NCBI GenBank assembly: GCA_002862325.1 | Contig: PKCT01000167.1 | Span: 1 to 6,061 of the forward strand | DNA from: Phycisphaerae bacterium | Lineage (GTDB): Bacteria > Planctomycetota > Phycisphaerae > Phycisphaerales > SM1A02 | Direction of reading: 5' to 3' | DNA length: 6,061 nucleotides | Part shown: in pieces, positions 1 through 5,251 of the stretch | How positions within the stretch are numbered: the first letter of the stretch is position 1 | How the letters are laid out: the number at the start of each line of letters is the position of its first letter | Translations under genes and position numbers: made by a program | Notes under the pieces: generated by a model | The model's input: the letters and a program-made list of their open reading frames with translations, nothing else | Databases searched by the model: none | Told to the model about the DNA's origin: nothing

Positions 1-158
1 TCTTCGAGGAAGTCCATGGTCGCGGTGCCTTCATGAACCTCGCCAAGCTTGTGGTTCATGCCGGTGTAGTAGAGGATCCGCTCGGTGACGGTGGTCTTGC
101 CGGCGTCAATGTGGGCGCAGATCCCGATGTTGCGGACGCGGGAGAGATCGGTGGCCAT
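1..158 (-). CDS. fusA: Elongation factor G, N-terminal fragment (3' end beyond window)
   Basis: This is the start of elongation factor G, the cytoplasmic GTPase that drives translocation of tRNA and mRNA through the ribosome. Translating the minus strand from the ATG at 158-156 gives 52 codons plus two bases. Residues 9-14 read RNIGIC, followed by the G1 P-loop AHIDAGKTT (residues 15-23), then TERILYYTG and the switch I approach GEVHEGTATMDFLE (residues 39-52). AHIDAGKTT separates EF-G from EF-Tu, which has GHVDHGKTT. The start is supported by AGGGAA (168-173), nine bases upstream, and by the usual short N-terminal extension before RNIGI. The remaining roughly 650 residues lie outside the window. 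In many bacteria fusA follows rpsL and rpsG; here the gene upstream is an RNase HII-like protein, with a long non-coding gap between. A second, specialised EF-G paralogue is possible, because many Planctomycetota carry more than one. Confidence 0.95.
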   Translation of the reverse strand, partial: MATDLSRVRNIGICAHIDAGKTTVTERILYYTGMNHKLGEVHEGTATMDFLE

Positions 159-167
159 CGCGATGGG

Positions 168-173
168 TTCCCT
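168..173 (-). promoter_or_regulatory. Ribosome binding site of fusA
   Basis: AGGGAA on the minus strand lies nine bases before the ATG at 158-156. It fixes the fusA start together with the conserved N-terminal sequence. Confidence 0.6.
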
Positions 174-253
174 ATGTGGGTCCGGCCTGGTCGAGCGTGG
201 ACGCTCACTCTGGATACCGCGGATCCGATTCAGGCCGATATCGGGGCGGGGGA

Positions 254-272
254 ACTCGGAAACGTTCCGAGT
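254..272. repeat. Perfect 8-bp inverted repeat in the fusA leader
   Basis: The arms actcggaa (254-261) and ttccgagt (265-272) are exact reverse complements around the three-base loop acg. It is the strongest hairpin in the region between the RNase HII-like gene and fusA, about 95 bases before the fusA start. No T-run follows on the minus strand, so it does not look like a classical intrinsic terminator. It could be an RNA structure in the fusA leader or a protein-binding palindrome. Confidence 0.45.
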
Positions 273-449
273 CGAACTGTGGTCTGTGGTTGTCGTCGTC
301 GCCGAAACGGCGAAAGTCGAGGGTGGCGCAGATGGGTCGCGGCGTCAGCGAGAGGCCGGGTCTTCTTCGTCGTCGTCACCTGGCATTGGTCGACTTCCGT
401 GGGGCGAGAGGGGCCTCGAGGCGCACGCCGCGAGTGCCGCGAATCCATA

Positions 450-477
450 AGTGTAGAAATTACCTCGGCCGAATCAA
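450..477 (-). promoter_or_regulatory. Candidate promoter upstream of fusA
   Basis: On the minus strand TTGATT (472-477; consensus TTGACA, 4 of 6) is followed after 16 bases by TACACT (450-455; consensus TATAAT, 4 of 6). The local sequence is AT-rich compared with the surroundings. Transcription would start near 443. This is a by-eye match to sigma-70-type boxes, and consensus rules in Planctomycetota are less well established. Confidence 0.35.
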
Positions 478-497
478 GTCCGGTGCTCGAATCCCGC

Positions 498-1520
498 TCA
501 GGCTCGTCGGACGAGCTCGGCGGTATCGACCCCGCCCTCGCTGATCACGGGCTCGATTTCCGCGAGGAATCGCCGTCCATCCTGCACATAACCCGCGGTC
601 GGACGCAGATTCGGCGAGGTACGGGTAAAGAATCGATTCAGGCGGATCATCGCCAATTCCCTCAGGTACTTCGCCGTCATCGAGCTGAGGGCGACCGGAA
701 AATGACGGTTTTCGCCACCGGTCTCGAAGCCGATCACGAATCCACCTTCGTCGTCCTCGAGGTGATAGCGGCTGACCCGGTCGTTCTCGCCGAGGATCCT
801 GATCCGGGCGTGGGGAAAGCAGTCCTGGAGCCAGTCGCGGTAGAAGGCTCGTCCGCCCTGACGATCGCACATGATCCGCGGGGTGGCGTCGGGCGCAATC
901 CGCTTGGTCGCGGCGCGGATCTCCGCGACCAGCTTCATCGCCACCTCGAGGTTGATCGCCGCCTTGCCCGCGCCGGAATCCAGTCGGCGGTTGAACTCTC
1001 CCGCGTCGACCAGGGTTCCGCGCAGTCCGATCAGGCGAATGCCGGCCGCGCTCAGGCCGCGATCGAGGCGAGCCGCGTCGATCGCCAGGGTGTCGGCGTC
1101 GTGGGCCACCGGCAGGGAGGTGGTGGAGTCGTACCACGGGGTCCGCTCGTCGGTGGGAAGGCGGGCGTGCAACGCATCGAAGAGCGACGCATCGTCGGCG
1201 GGGGGGATGTGCCCGGGGTGGGGGCCGGCGTCGGAGGTCTGCCGTCGGCATGCGAGGAAGCTCAGAACACCTCGCTCGAGATGGCGGAGCGGATGTGCCT
1301 TGGCCTGGTTGGAGCCCTTCAGCTTCTTGCTGTCGGCCACGGCGATGCGCCGCTTGGAGTCGCGGGCCCCGGTGCAGACGACGTTCTCCAGCAGGGACCA
1401 GAGGTCGGGTGGGCCGCTCCCCGACGCGGCGTCGTCGATCGCGAAGATCGACGCGCCGACCGACAGCGGGCCGAGCATGGGGCCGTATCCGGCTTCGTCG
1501 ATGCCTGCGTAGATAAGCAT
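498..1520 (-). CDS. Divergent RNase HII-like protein (RNase H fold)
   Basis: This 340-residue protein carries the landmarks of RNase HII, which cuts RNA in RNA-DNA hybrids and removes misincorporated ribonucleotides, but it is longer than the usual 190-230 residues. What is visible: GIDEAGYGPMLGPL (residues 6-19), matching the RNase HII GIDEAGRGPLAGP block with catalytic pair D8/E9; ADSKKLK (62-68), matching the DSKKLS block; VDAGEFNRRL (171-180), resembling the region before helix AxxxAM; MCDRQGGR (217-224), with the probable third acid D219; SMTAKYLRE (280-288), aligning with SIIAKVTRD but with E288 replacing the fourth Asp; and TAGY (308-311), matching the GYP/GYGT block. Two stretches, about residues 70-160 and 225-275, are extra. 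The ATG sits just before the first catalytic block, so the start is well fixed, although the ribosome site (CCAGAGC) is weak. The gene lies 62 bases after the toxin gene and may be cotranscribed with it. RNA cleavage is inferred from the motifs; substrate and activity are unknown. Confidence 0.8.
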   Translation of the reverse strand: MLIYAGIDEAGYGPMLGPLSVGASIFAIDDAASGSGPPDLWSLLENVVCTGARDSKRRIAVADSKKLKGSNQAKAHPLRHLERGVLSFLACRRQTSDAGPHPGHIPPADDASLFDALHARLPTDERTPWYDSTTSLPVAHDADTLAIDAARLDRGLSAAGIRLIGLRGTLVDAGEFNRRLDSGAGKAAINLEVAMKLVAEIRAATKRIAPDATPRIMCDRQGGRAFYRDWLQDCFPHARIRILGENDRVSRYHLEDDEGGFVIGFETGGENRHFPVALSSMTAKYLRELAMIRLNRFFTRTSPNLRPTAGYVQDGRRFLAEIEPVISEGGVDTAELVRRA

Positions 1521-1582
1521 GCTCTGGTTATGGCACGGACGGCCCCGCGCGCGACGACGCCGACAGGATGTACACCGAGTTC

Positions 1583-2023
1583 TCAGGCGGCTCGCAGGGG
1601 GTCCACGATCTCGAGCATCGGAAACCGGTGGAACACCGTGTCACGGGTGATGATCCGCTTGACCCCGTGTTCGATCATCGTCGCGGCGGTCTGAGTCTCG
1701 ATCATCTGCCCGCCCTTGAGATCCGGAAACGACCGCAGCAGATCCGCCACGATCTCGCTGTGTCGATCACCGGTGCCCAGGACCTCGACGCCCGGTGCGG
1801 CAAGGATCGCCTCGATGAAGGACCAGGCGTCGTCGAGCTTCCAGGGCGAGCGATACACGGTTGGATGGGTGACGAGTCCGAGGAACTCGAAGATGATCGG
1901 CCAGGTGAGATACCAGGGGGAGGGCTGGGTGCGCCATCCCTCGAGGAGATCCCGACAGCGGCCGTGACTTGGATCGCCCCGGTCCGCGGCGATCGCCAGC
2001 ACCATGGAATCGACCACGAACAC
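1583..2023 (-). CDS. vapC: VapC-like PIN-domain toxin (predicted ribonuclease)
   Basis: This 146-residue PIN-domain protein is the probable toxin of a type II toxin-antitoxin pair. VapC toxins are metal-dependent ribonucleases that cut tRNA or rRNA. The overall pattern fits: FVVDSMVLA at the N-terminus (D5), a central acid in IIFEFLGL (E46), GQMIETQTAATMIEHGV (106-121), IITRDTVFHRFP (124-135, D128) and a closing EIVDPL. Two positions are unusual. The usual D-x-N at the N-terminus is D-S-M, so M7 replaces Asn. The acid normally found as Asp in the xHDAxxAA block is E109. The start is GTG at 2023, because the in-frame ATG at 2005 would remove D5. AAGGAAGG (2033-2040) inside the antitoxin's last codons gives a good ribosome site. 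The gene begins two bases after the antitoxin stop. The PIN fold is confident. Activity is plausible but untested, and the changed residues could mean weakened catalysis. Confidence 0.88.
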   Translation of the reverse strand: MFVVDSMVLAIAADRGDPSHGRCRDLLEGWRTQPSPWYLTWPIIFEFLGLVTHPTVYRSPWKLDDAWSFIEAILAAPGVEVLGTGDRHSEIVADLLRSFPDLKGGQMIETQTAATMIEHGVKRIITRDTVFHRFPMLEIVDPLRAA

Positions 2024-2025
2024 CC

Positions 2026-2253
2026 CTAGCGGCCTTCCTTAGCGCGCCAGGGGTGTTCGCGGTCGGCGATATCGATGGTGGCCCCCCCACCATCGAACGA
2101 GGGAAGTGGGGGCAGTTCCGTCGCCCCGCGTTCCCGGTGCAACAGCATGCGAAGCGCCGACTCGACAAGCTCGCTCATGGTCCGACCAGAGCTCGCCGCC
2201 TCCGTTTTGAGTCGGGTGAAGACCGTGTCATCAATGTTCAGGGTCGTCTTCAT
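2026..2253 (-). CDS. vapB: VapB-like ribbon-helix-helix antitoxin
   Basis: This 75-residue protein is the probable antitoxin for the PIN toxin that follows. MKTTLNID (1-8) fits the DNA-binding beta strand of ribbon-helix-helix proteins, and residues 9-22 (DTVFTRLKTEAASS) and 26-39 (MSELVESALRMLLH) fit the two helices, with GRT as the turn. The tail, LPPLPSFDGGG followed by acidic and aromatic residues to PWRAKEGR, is the kind of flexible segment that wraps the PIN toxin. The antitoxin-first order and the two-base gap to the toxin are typical. The ATG at 2253 matches the family N-terminus. No clear Shine-Dalgarno sequence precedes it, and the predicted transcript start leaves only a few leader bases, so initiation may be nearly leaderless. 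Autoregulation is suggested by the palindrome in its promoter. CopG/Arc-like antitoxins of other families look similar, but the PIN partner favours VapB. Confidence 0.88.
   Translation of the reverse strand: MKTTLNIDDTVFTRLKTEAASSGRTMSELVESALRMLLHRERGATELPPLPSFDGGGATIDIADREHPWRAKEGR
2033..2040 (-). promoter_or_regulatory. Ribosome binding site of the PIN toxin
   Basis: AAGGAAGG on the minus strand ends nine bases before the GTG at 2023 and lies in the antitoxin codons for its last residues (KEG). It supports the GTG start and couples toxin translation to that of the antitoxin. Confidence 0.65.
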
Positions 2254-2265
2254 GCTGTAAGGAAA

Positions 2266-2294
2266 ACCATATCATTAATATGGAAATATGGCAA
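2266..2294 (-). promoter_or_regulatory. Promoter of the vapBC-like pair
   Basis: On the minus strand TTGCCA (2289-2294; 5 of 6 to TTGACA) is separated by exactly 17 bases from TATGGT (2266-2271; 4 of 6 to TATAAT). The stretch is strikingly AT-rich within a GC-rich region. The predicted transcript start falls about 5-8 bases before the antitoxin ATG, so the leader would be very short. The call is based on consensus matching only. Confidence 0.55.
2267..2291. promoter_or_regulatory. Probable operator: palindrome plus third half-site
   Basis: Perfect inverted repeat ccatat (2267-2272), spacer catta, atatgg (2278-2283), followed two bases later by another direct copy of atatgg (2286-2291). The half-sites cover the -10 box, the spacer and the edge of the -35 box of the antitoxin promoter. 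Ribbon-helix-helix antitoxins commonly bind short palindromes in their own promoters, so this is the expected place for autorepression by VapB or the VapBC complex. The repeats are seen directly; the binding protein is inferred. Confidence 0.6.
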
Positions 2295-2342
2295 CTTGTT
2301 CGCCTCCGCCCTCTGAAATGGCACTCCGCCACGCGATCGCCA

Positions 2343-2358
2343 CCGCATATCGATGCGG
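2343..2358. repeat. Short inverted repeat between the zinc-ribbon gene and vapB
   Basis: ccgcat (2343-2348) and atgcgg (2353-2358) pair exactly around the four-base loop atcg. It lies 37-52 bases after the stop of the zinc-ribbon gene, where a terminator would be expected, but no T-run follows on the minus strand. It may be a weak or factor-dependent terminator hairpin, or chance. Confidence 0.3.
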
Positions 2359-2394
2359 AAGCGGGCTCGAGCAGGCTGAGAAGGATGGAATGAA

Positions 2395-3900
2395 TCAGGG
2401 GCGGTCGGGCGGGGCCGGGGGTCGGACACCCCCGGGCCTGAACCACATGCGTCGGAAGGGGGCGTTCTGCCGGGTCGTCGTTCGAAGGGGGAACGACAAC
2501 GATCCGGACCACCACCGTCGATAGGTCGTCATGGAATCTTCGGTGGCGAGCAGTCCAAGGGCTCGGCGGGCGATCGTCTCGTCGCCATGCACTCGGAGCG
2601 TCCATTCGCTTCGAGAGGTGGGGTCGAATGCTCCGGCCAGCCCATCGGTGTCTTCTTCGGAGATGTCCCAGGCCAGACGTCGACCGACCGTTTCCGGAGA
2701 TCCTCCCAACGCCCAGATCTCTGTTCGTCGTCGGACCCGAGGTGCGGCGTCCCGCGTCTTCTCCACCACCTCCACGACGAGACCGAACAGGACGTCGTCG
2801 TATGCATCGCGTGCGAGATGTCGAGGATCGAATCGCATCGCGTAAGGTCGGTCGACGGCTTCGGTCCATCGTTGCATGCCCGGCTGGAAGACCTGTTCGA
2901 TGCTGCCGAGCGCCGCGTCGTCACCTGACCAGGGAACGAGCGCGACCTCGAGGAGATCGGCCGGTGGTGTCAGGGGCGAGATGGTCTTGGAGGCGATGCC
3001 CGTCAGTTCCGGGGCGTTCGCGAGAGGCGTCCTTCCGAGCCGAGCGAATCTCGGTTCGCGAAACGTCAGCTCGAGATCCGGCGGCGTGGGCCATGCGCCC
3101 GCGGGAGGCAGGGTGAACTGATGGCGTCGAGCGATCGACGCGTCGTTGCGATAGCCGACCGAGTGGAGCGGCGGGGCGTCCGGCGTCGACGCCCAGCGAA
3201 GATCGACGACGACCTCGGTGCCGACGGGCCACCAGTCCTGGAACGCGAGGCTCGCCGGAACCGGATCGTCGATCGGCCACAGCGGGGCGATCTCCAGCGA
3301 CACGTCGGCGGGGAGTCGCAGGAGATCCAGGGTCATCGGATTCCCGGGTGACGCGTAGCCCTGCCGCCAGCGATCGAGCAGTGGACCGTAGCGGGCCTGC
3401 CAGGCGGCGCCGACCGGGCGAGCGGTCTGATCGCCATCGAGCAGCCCGCGCACCAGGTTCTCCAGACTGTTCTCGGAGAACTCGTCGTTCATGAGACGCC
3501 GATCGATCTCGTCGTGGACCAGGTCCCCGCCGGTGCTCGTCCCGTAGGGAAGGAGGCCGACGAGAATCCCGTTCGGGACGTACTGGATCGGATGTTCGCC
3601 CGTCACGCGCAGGCGGAGCAGGGTGGCGCCGCCGACCAGGAGGACCACACCGAGCACGGCCTGGAACCAGTGACGTCGTGGCTTGGTGAGGTCGCTCGGT
3701 CGACGAGCCGTCCATCCGCATTCGACGCACGTCAGGTCCTGGGACTCGGTGAACGGATGATTGCACTTGAGGCACCGAGGGCCTGAACGGGGTCGATCGC
3801 CGAACAGCGCTCGCCAGACGTACCACATGAGCACGAGGGCGAGAAGCAGGCTGATCGCCGCCGGCATCAGGAGGGTTGACCAGTTCGCGAAGAGGTTCAT
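2395..3900 (-). CDS. Membrane-anchored zinc-ribbon protein of unknown function
   Basis: I do not recognise a named family for this 501-residue protein. A hydrophobic segment at residues 9-27 is followed by a zinc-ribbon pattern, RCLKCNHPF...LTCVECGW, with cysteines at 43, 46, 58 and 61. A second hydrophobic segment (79-97) follows. The 35 residues carrying the ribbon between two membrane segments are probably on one side of the membrane, and the large remaining domain (about 100-501) on the other. The large domain is rich in Pro, Trp and Arg and shows no catalytic motif I can name. The start at 3900 comes 10 bases after the permease stop, with AGGG directly before it, which suggests cotranscription with the exporter genes. 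Short ribbons of this sort next to membrane helices are, from memory, common in Planctomycetota. The Pro-rich end (VRPPAPPDRP) is encoded by a strong GC hairpin region. It could be an exporter accessory protein, but only context supports that. Confidence 0.75.
   Translation of the reverse strand: MNLFANWSTLLMPAAISLLLALVLMWYVWRALFGDRPRSGPRCLKCNHPFTESQDLTCVECGWTARRPSDLTKPRRHWFQAVLGVVLLVGGATLLRLRVTGEHPIQYVPNGILVGLLPYGTSTGGDLVHDEIDRRLMNDEFSENSLENLVRGLLDGDQTARPVGAAWQARYGPLLDRWRQGYASPGNPMTLDLLRLPADVSLEIAPLWPIDDPVPASLAFQDWWPVGTEVVVDLRWASTPDAPPLHSVGYRNDASIARRHQFTLPPAGAWPTPPDLELTFREPRFARLGRTPLANAPELTGIASKTISPLTPPADLLEVALVPWSGDDAALGSIEQVFQPGMQRWTEAVDRPYAMRFDPRHLARDAYDDVLFGLVVEVVEKTRDAAPRVRRRTEIWALGGSPETVGRRLAWDISEEDTDGLAGAFDPTSRSEWTLRVHGDETIARRALGLLATEDSMTTYRRWWSGSLSFPLRTTTRQNAPFRRMWFRPGGVRPPAPPDRP
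2415..2435. repeat. GC-rich 8-bp inverted repeat at the 3' end of the zinc-ribbon gene
   Basis: ccgggggt (2415-2422) and acccccgg (2428-2435) are exact complements around the five-base loop cggac, and pairing can extend outward with one bulge. It lies within the last 15 codons of the zinc-ribbon gene, about 20 bases before its stop. In RNA this would be a very stable hairpin, but no U-run follows. It might protect the mRNA 3' end or contribute to termination, or simply reflect the repeated Gly, Pro and Arg codons. Confidence 0.4.
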
Positions 3901-3910
3901 CCCTGGGAGC

Positions 3911-5251
3911 CTAGGACTGCCGGATCCACCGCAACAACTCGATCGGGTTGGGGACCTTGCCCTGCATCAGGACGCCGACGCGGAAGATGCGGGAGGCCGC
4001 CCAGACGAGCGTGACCACCGATACCGCACCAATCACCGCAGCGGCGACGAGCTGGATCAGCGGCACCGGATCTCCCGTGGTCCCCAGTCGCATGATCATG
4101 GTGAAAGGCACGATGGGGGGGATGAAGCTCGCGACGACGGCGAGCGATCCATTGGGATTTTCGCTGATCGGCATCCACAGAAGCATGGGCAGGATGAGGA
4201 CGATCATCGCCGGTCCCATGAGGGTCTGGGCTTCCCGCAGATCGTTCACCGCACTGCCGATCGCGGCCATCAGGGCGGCGATCGAGAGGTAGGCGATGAA
4301 GAAGAAGTACATCGACCAGAGCAGCATGCCCAGGGACAGGATGTCGGTCATCGCGAAGGCGAAGAGGCCGGCGACCGCGAGCCCGCCGTACATCACGAGG
4401 ATGACCAGCGCGACGCCTCCGAGACCGATGATCTTGCCCCAGAGAAGTTCGAGCGGGCCGACGGCGCTCAGGAGGACCTCCATTACCTTGTTGGACTTCT
4501 CCTCGATGGTCGACGTGAGGAGGTAGTTGCCGCCGGTGAACGCAGCGGTCCAGAGCAGCATCATCAGGATGAACGGCACCAGTATCTGGACCTTCGTGGT
4601 GCCACCCTGTTCCCCCGTCGACTGTCCGAGTCGCCGGAGCTCCATGCGCGGCCACCGAAGCAGTGAACGTTCCGCGTCGTAGTCCTTCCCCAGCGAAGAG
4701 AGCCGCTGCCGGACGACCGCTTCCGCGACGATGTCGCCGAGGACGTCGCTGTTGCGGGGAGAGAGATCGGGTGCGGTGACGAGTTCGAGTTCCTGCCGAA
4801 CGCCCTTCTCCGGTGGGATGAACGACGGCGCGATCAGGAAGCCGAGATAGATCCCCGATCGGACCTCCTCCCGCAGTTGTTCGATGTCGGTGTCCCTGGG
4901 AAGGATCGTCGCCGCGACGGATGGTTTCAGGTTGGCCTGCGCGTCCTCGAGCAGCCGTCGGTCGACGCCCATGCCATCGACGAGTTCGGCGATCGGATCC
5001 TCGAACGACGGCGCGTTCTGATCCGTGCTCGCCCGGATCGCCTCGGAGAAGGACTCCGTGCCGCCGACCACCGCGATCGTCCCGTCCAACGGCTTGAACT
5101 GGGAAACCATCGCGGCGGGCACGACGGCCAGCACCGCGACCATGAGCAGCGGGACGCCGATCGCCGCGATGATGAACCCCTTGGTCAGGGCGGTGTACCT
5201 GAACTCGCGCCACGCCACGCTCAGGATTCGTCGAATCGAGAGGTCAATCAT
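3911..5251 (-). CDS. NatB-like ABC-2 type exporter permease
   Basis: This is the membrane subunit of an ABC exporter in the NatB/ABC-2 family, acting in the cytoplasmic membrane with the ATPase encoded just upstream. From the ATG at 5251 it has 446 residues. A first hydrophobic segment (26-48) is followed by a large extracytoplasmic domain (about 50-220), then roughly six membrane segments (near 223-243, 276-299, 309-333, 345-361, 370-388 and 398-420). The family landmark STIEEKSNKVMEVLL (247-261) followed by LLWGKIIG is present, and the end FRVGVLMQGKVPNPIELLRW (423-442) matches the NatB C-terminus closely. The frame is open upstream to 5335, but the start at 5251 gives the expected N-terminus (SIRRILSVAWREFRY) and has GAGG six bases before it. 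It overlaps the ATPase stop by eight bases (ATGATTGA), implying translational coupling. The substrate is unknown: sodium export is known for the NatAB pair of Bacillus, but many relatives are uncharacterised. Confidence 0.92.
   Translation of the reverse strand: MIDLSIRRILSVAWREFRYTALTKGFIIAAIGVPLLMVAVLAVVPAAMVSQFKPLDGTIAVVGGTESFSEAIRASTDQNAPSFEDPIAELVDGMGVDRRLLEDAQANLKPSVAATILPRDTDIEQLREEVRSGIYLGFLIAPSFIPPEKGVRQELELVTAPDLSPRNSDVLGDIVAEAVVRQRLSSLGKDYDAERSLLRWPRMELRRLGQSTGEQGGTTKVQILVPFILMMLLWTAAFTGGNYLLTSTIEEKSNKVMEVLLSAVGPLELLWGKIIGLGGVALVILVMYGGLAVAGLFAFAMTDILSLGMLLWSMYFFFIAYLSIAALMAAIGSAVNDLREAQTLMGPAMIVLILPMLLWMPISENPNGSLAVVASFIPPIVPFTMIMRLGTTGDPVPLIQLVAAAVIGAVSVVTLVWAASRIFRVGVLMQGKVPNPIELLRWIRQS

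Larger units (their letters stand above)
159..497 (-). other. Non-coding stretch, probable long fusA leader
   Basis: These 339 bases separate the stop of the RNase HII-like gene from the fusA start. I find no convincing gene in them. They contain a plausible promoter near their upstream end (450-477) and several short hairpin-forming repeats. The repeats are actcggaa/ttccgagt (254-272), tcgccg/cggcga around an aaa loop (299-313), gagcg/cgctc around a four-base loop (193-206), and the palindromes ccgatatcgg (235-244) and gcctcgaggc (413-422). Runs of gtcgtcgtc occur near 292-300 and 368-377, which become GAC-repeat tracts in the transcript. If the promoter is real, the fusA mRNA has a 5' leader of about 285 bases. 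The leader function is inferred; the repeats are seen directly, and in DNA this rich in GC some would occur by chance. Confidence 0.5.

Noticed and set aside
230..448. A 72-codon minus-strand frame in the fusA leader
   Set aside because: It is Arg-rich and low in complexity with no ribosome site, and its ATG sits between the predicted -10 box and transcript start, so it would probably not be transcribed.
502..516. Inverted repeat gctcgt/acgagc as a terminator of the RNase HII-like gene
   Set aside because: It lies in the last codons of the gene, has only a 6-bp stem and is followed by no T-run on the minus strand.
33..1694. A long plus-strand open frame of 553 codons
   Set aside because: It runs antisense to fusA, the RNase HII-like gene and the toxin end, all of which have clear family motifs. 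Its translation shows no domain and is rich in Gly, Arg and Val, as expected for a shadow frame in GC-rich DNA.
3761..4666. A plus-strand open frame of 301 codons
   Set aside because: It is antisense to the permease and the zinc-ribbon gene, and is extremely rich in His, Asp, Glu and Arg with no recognisable domain. It is best explained as a shadow of membrane-protein codons.
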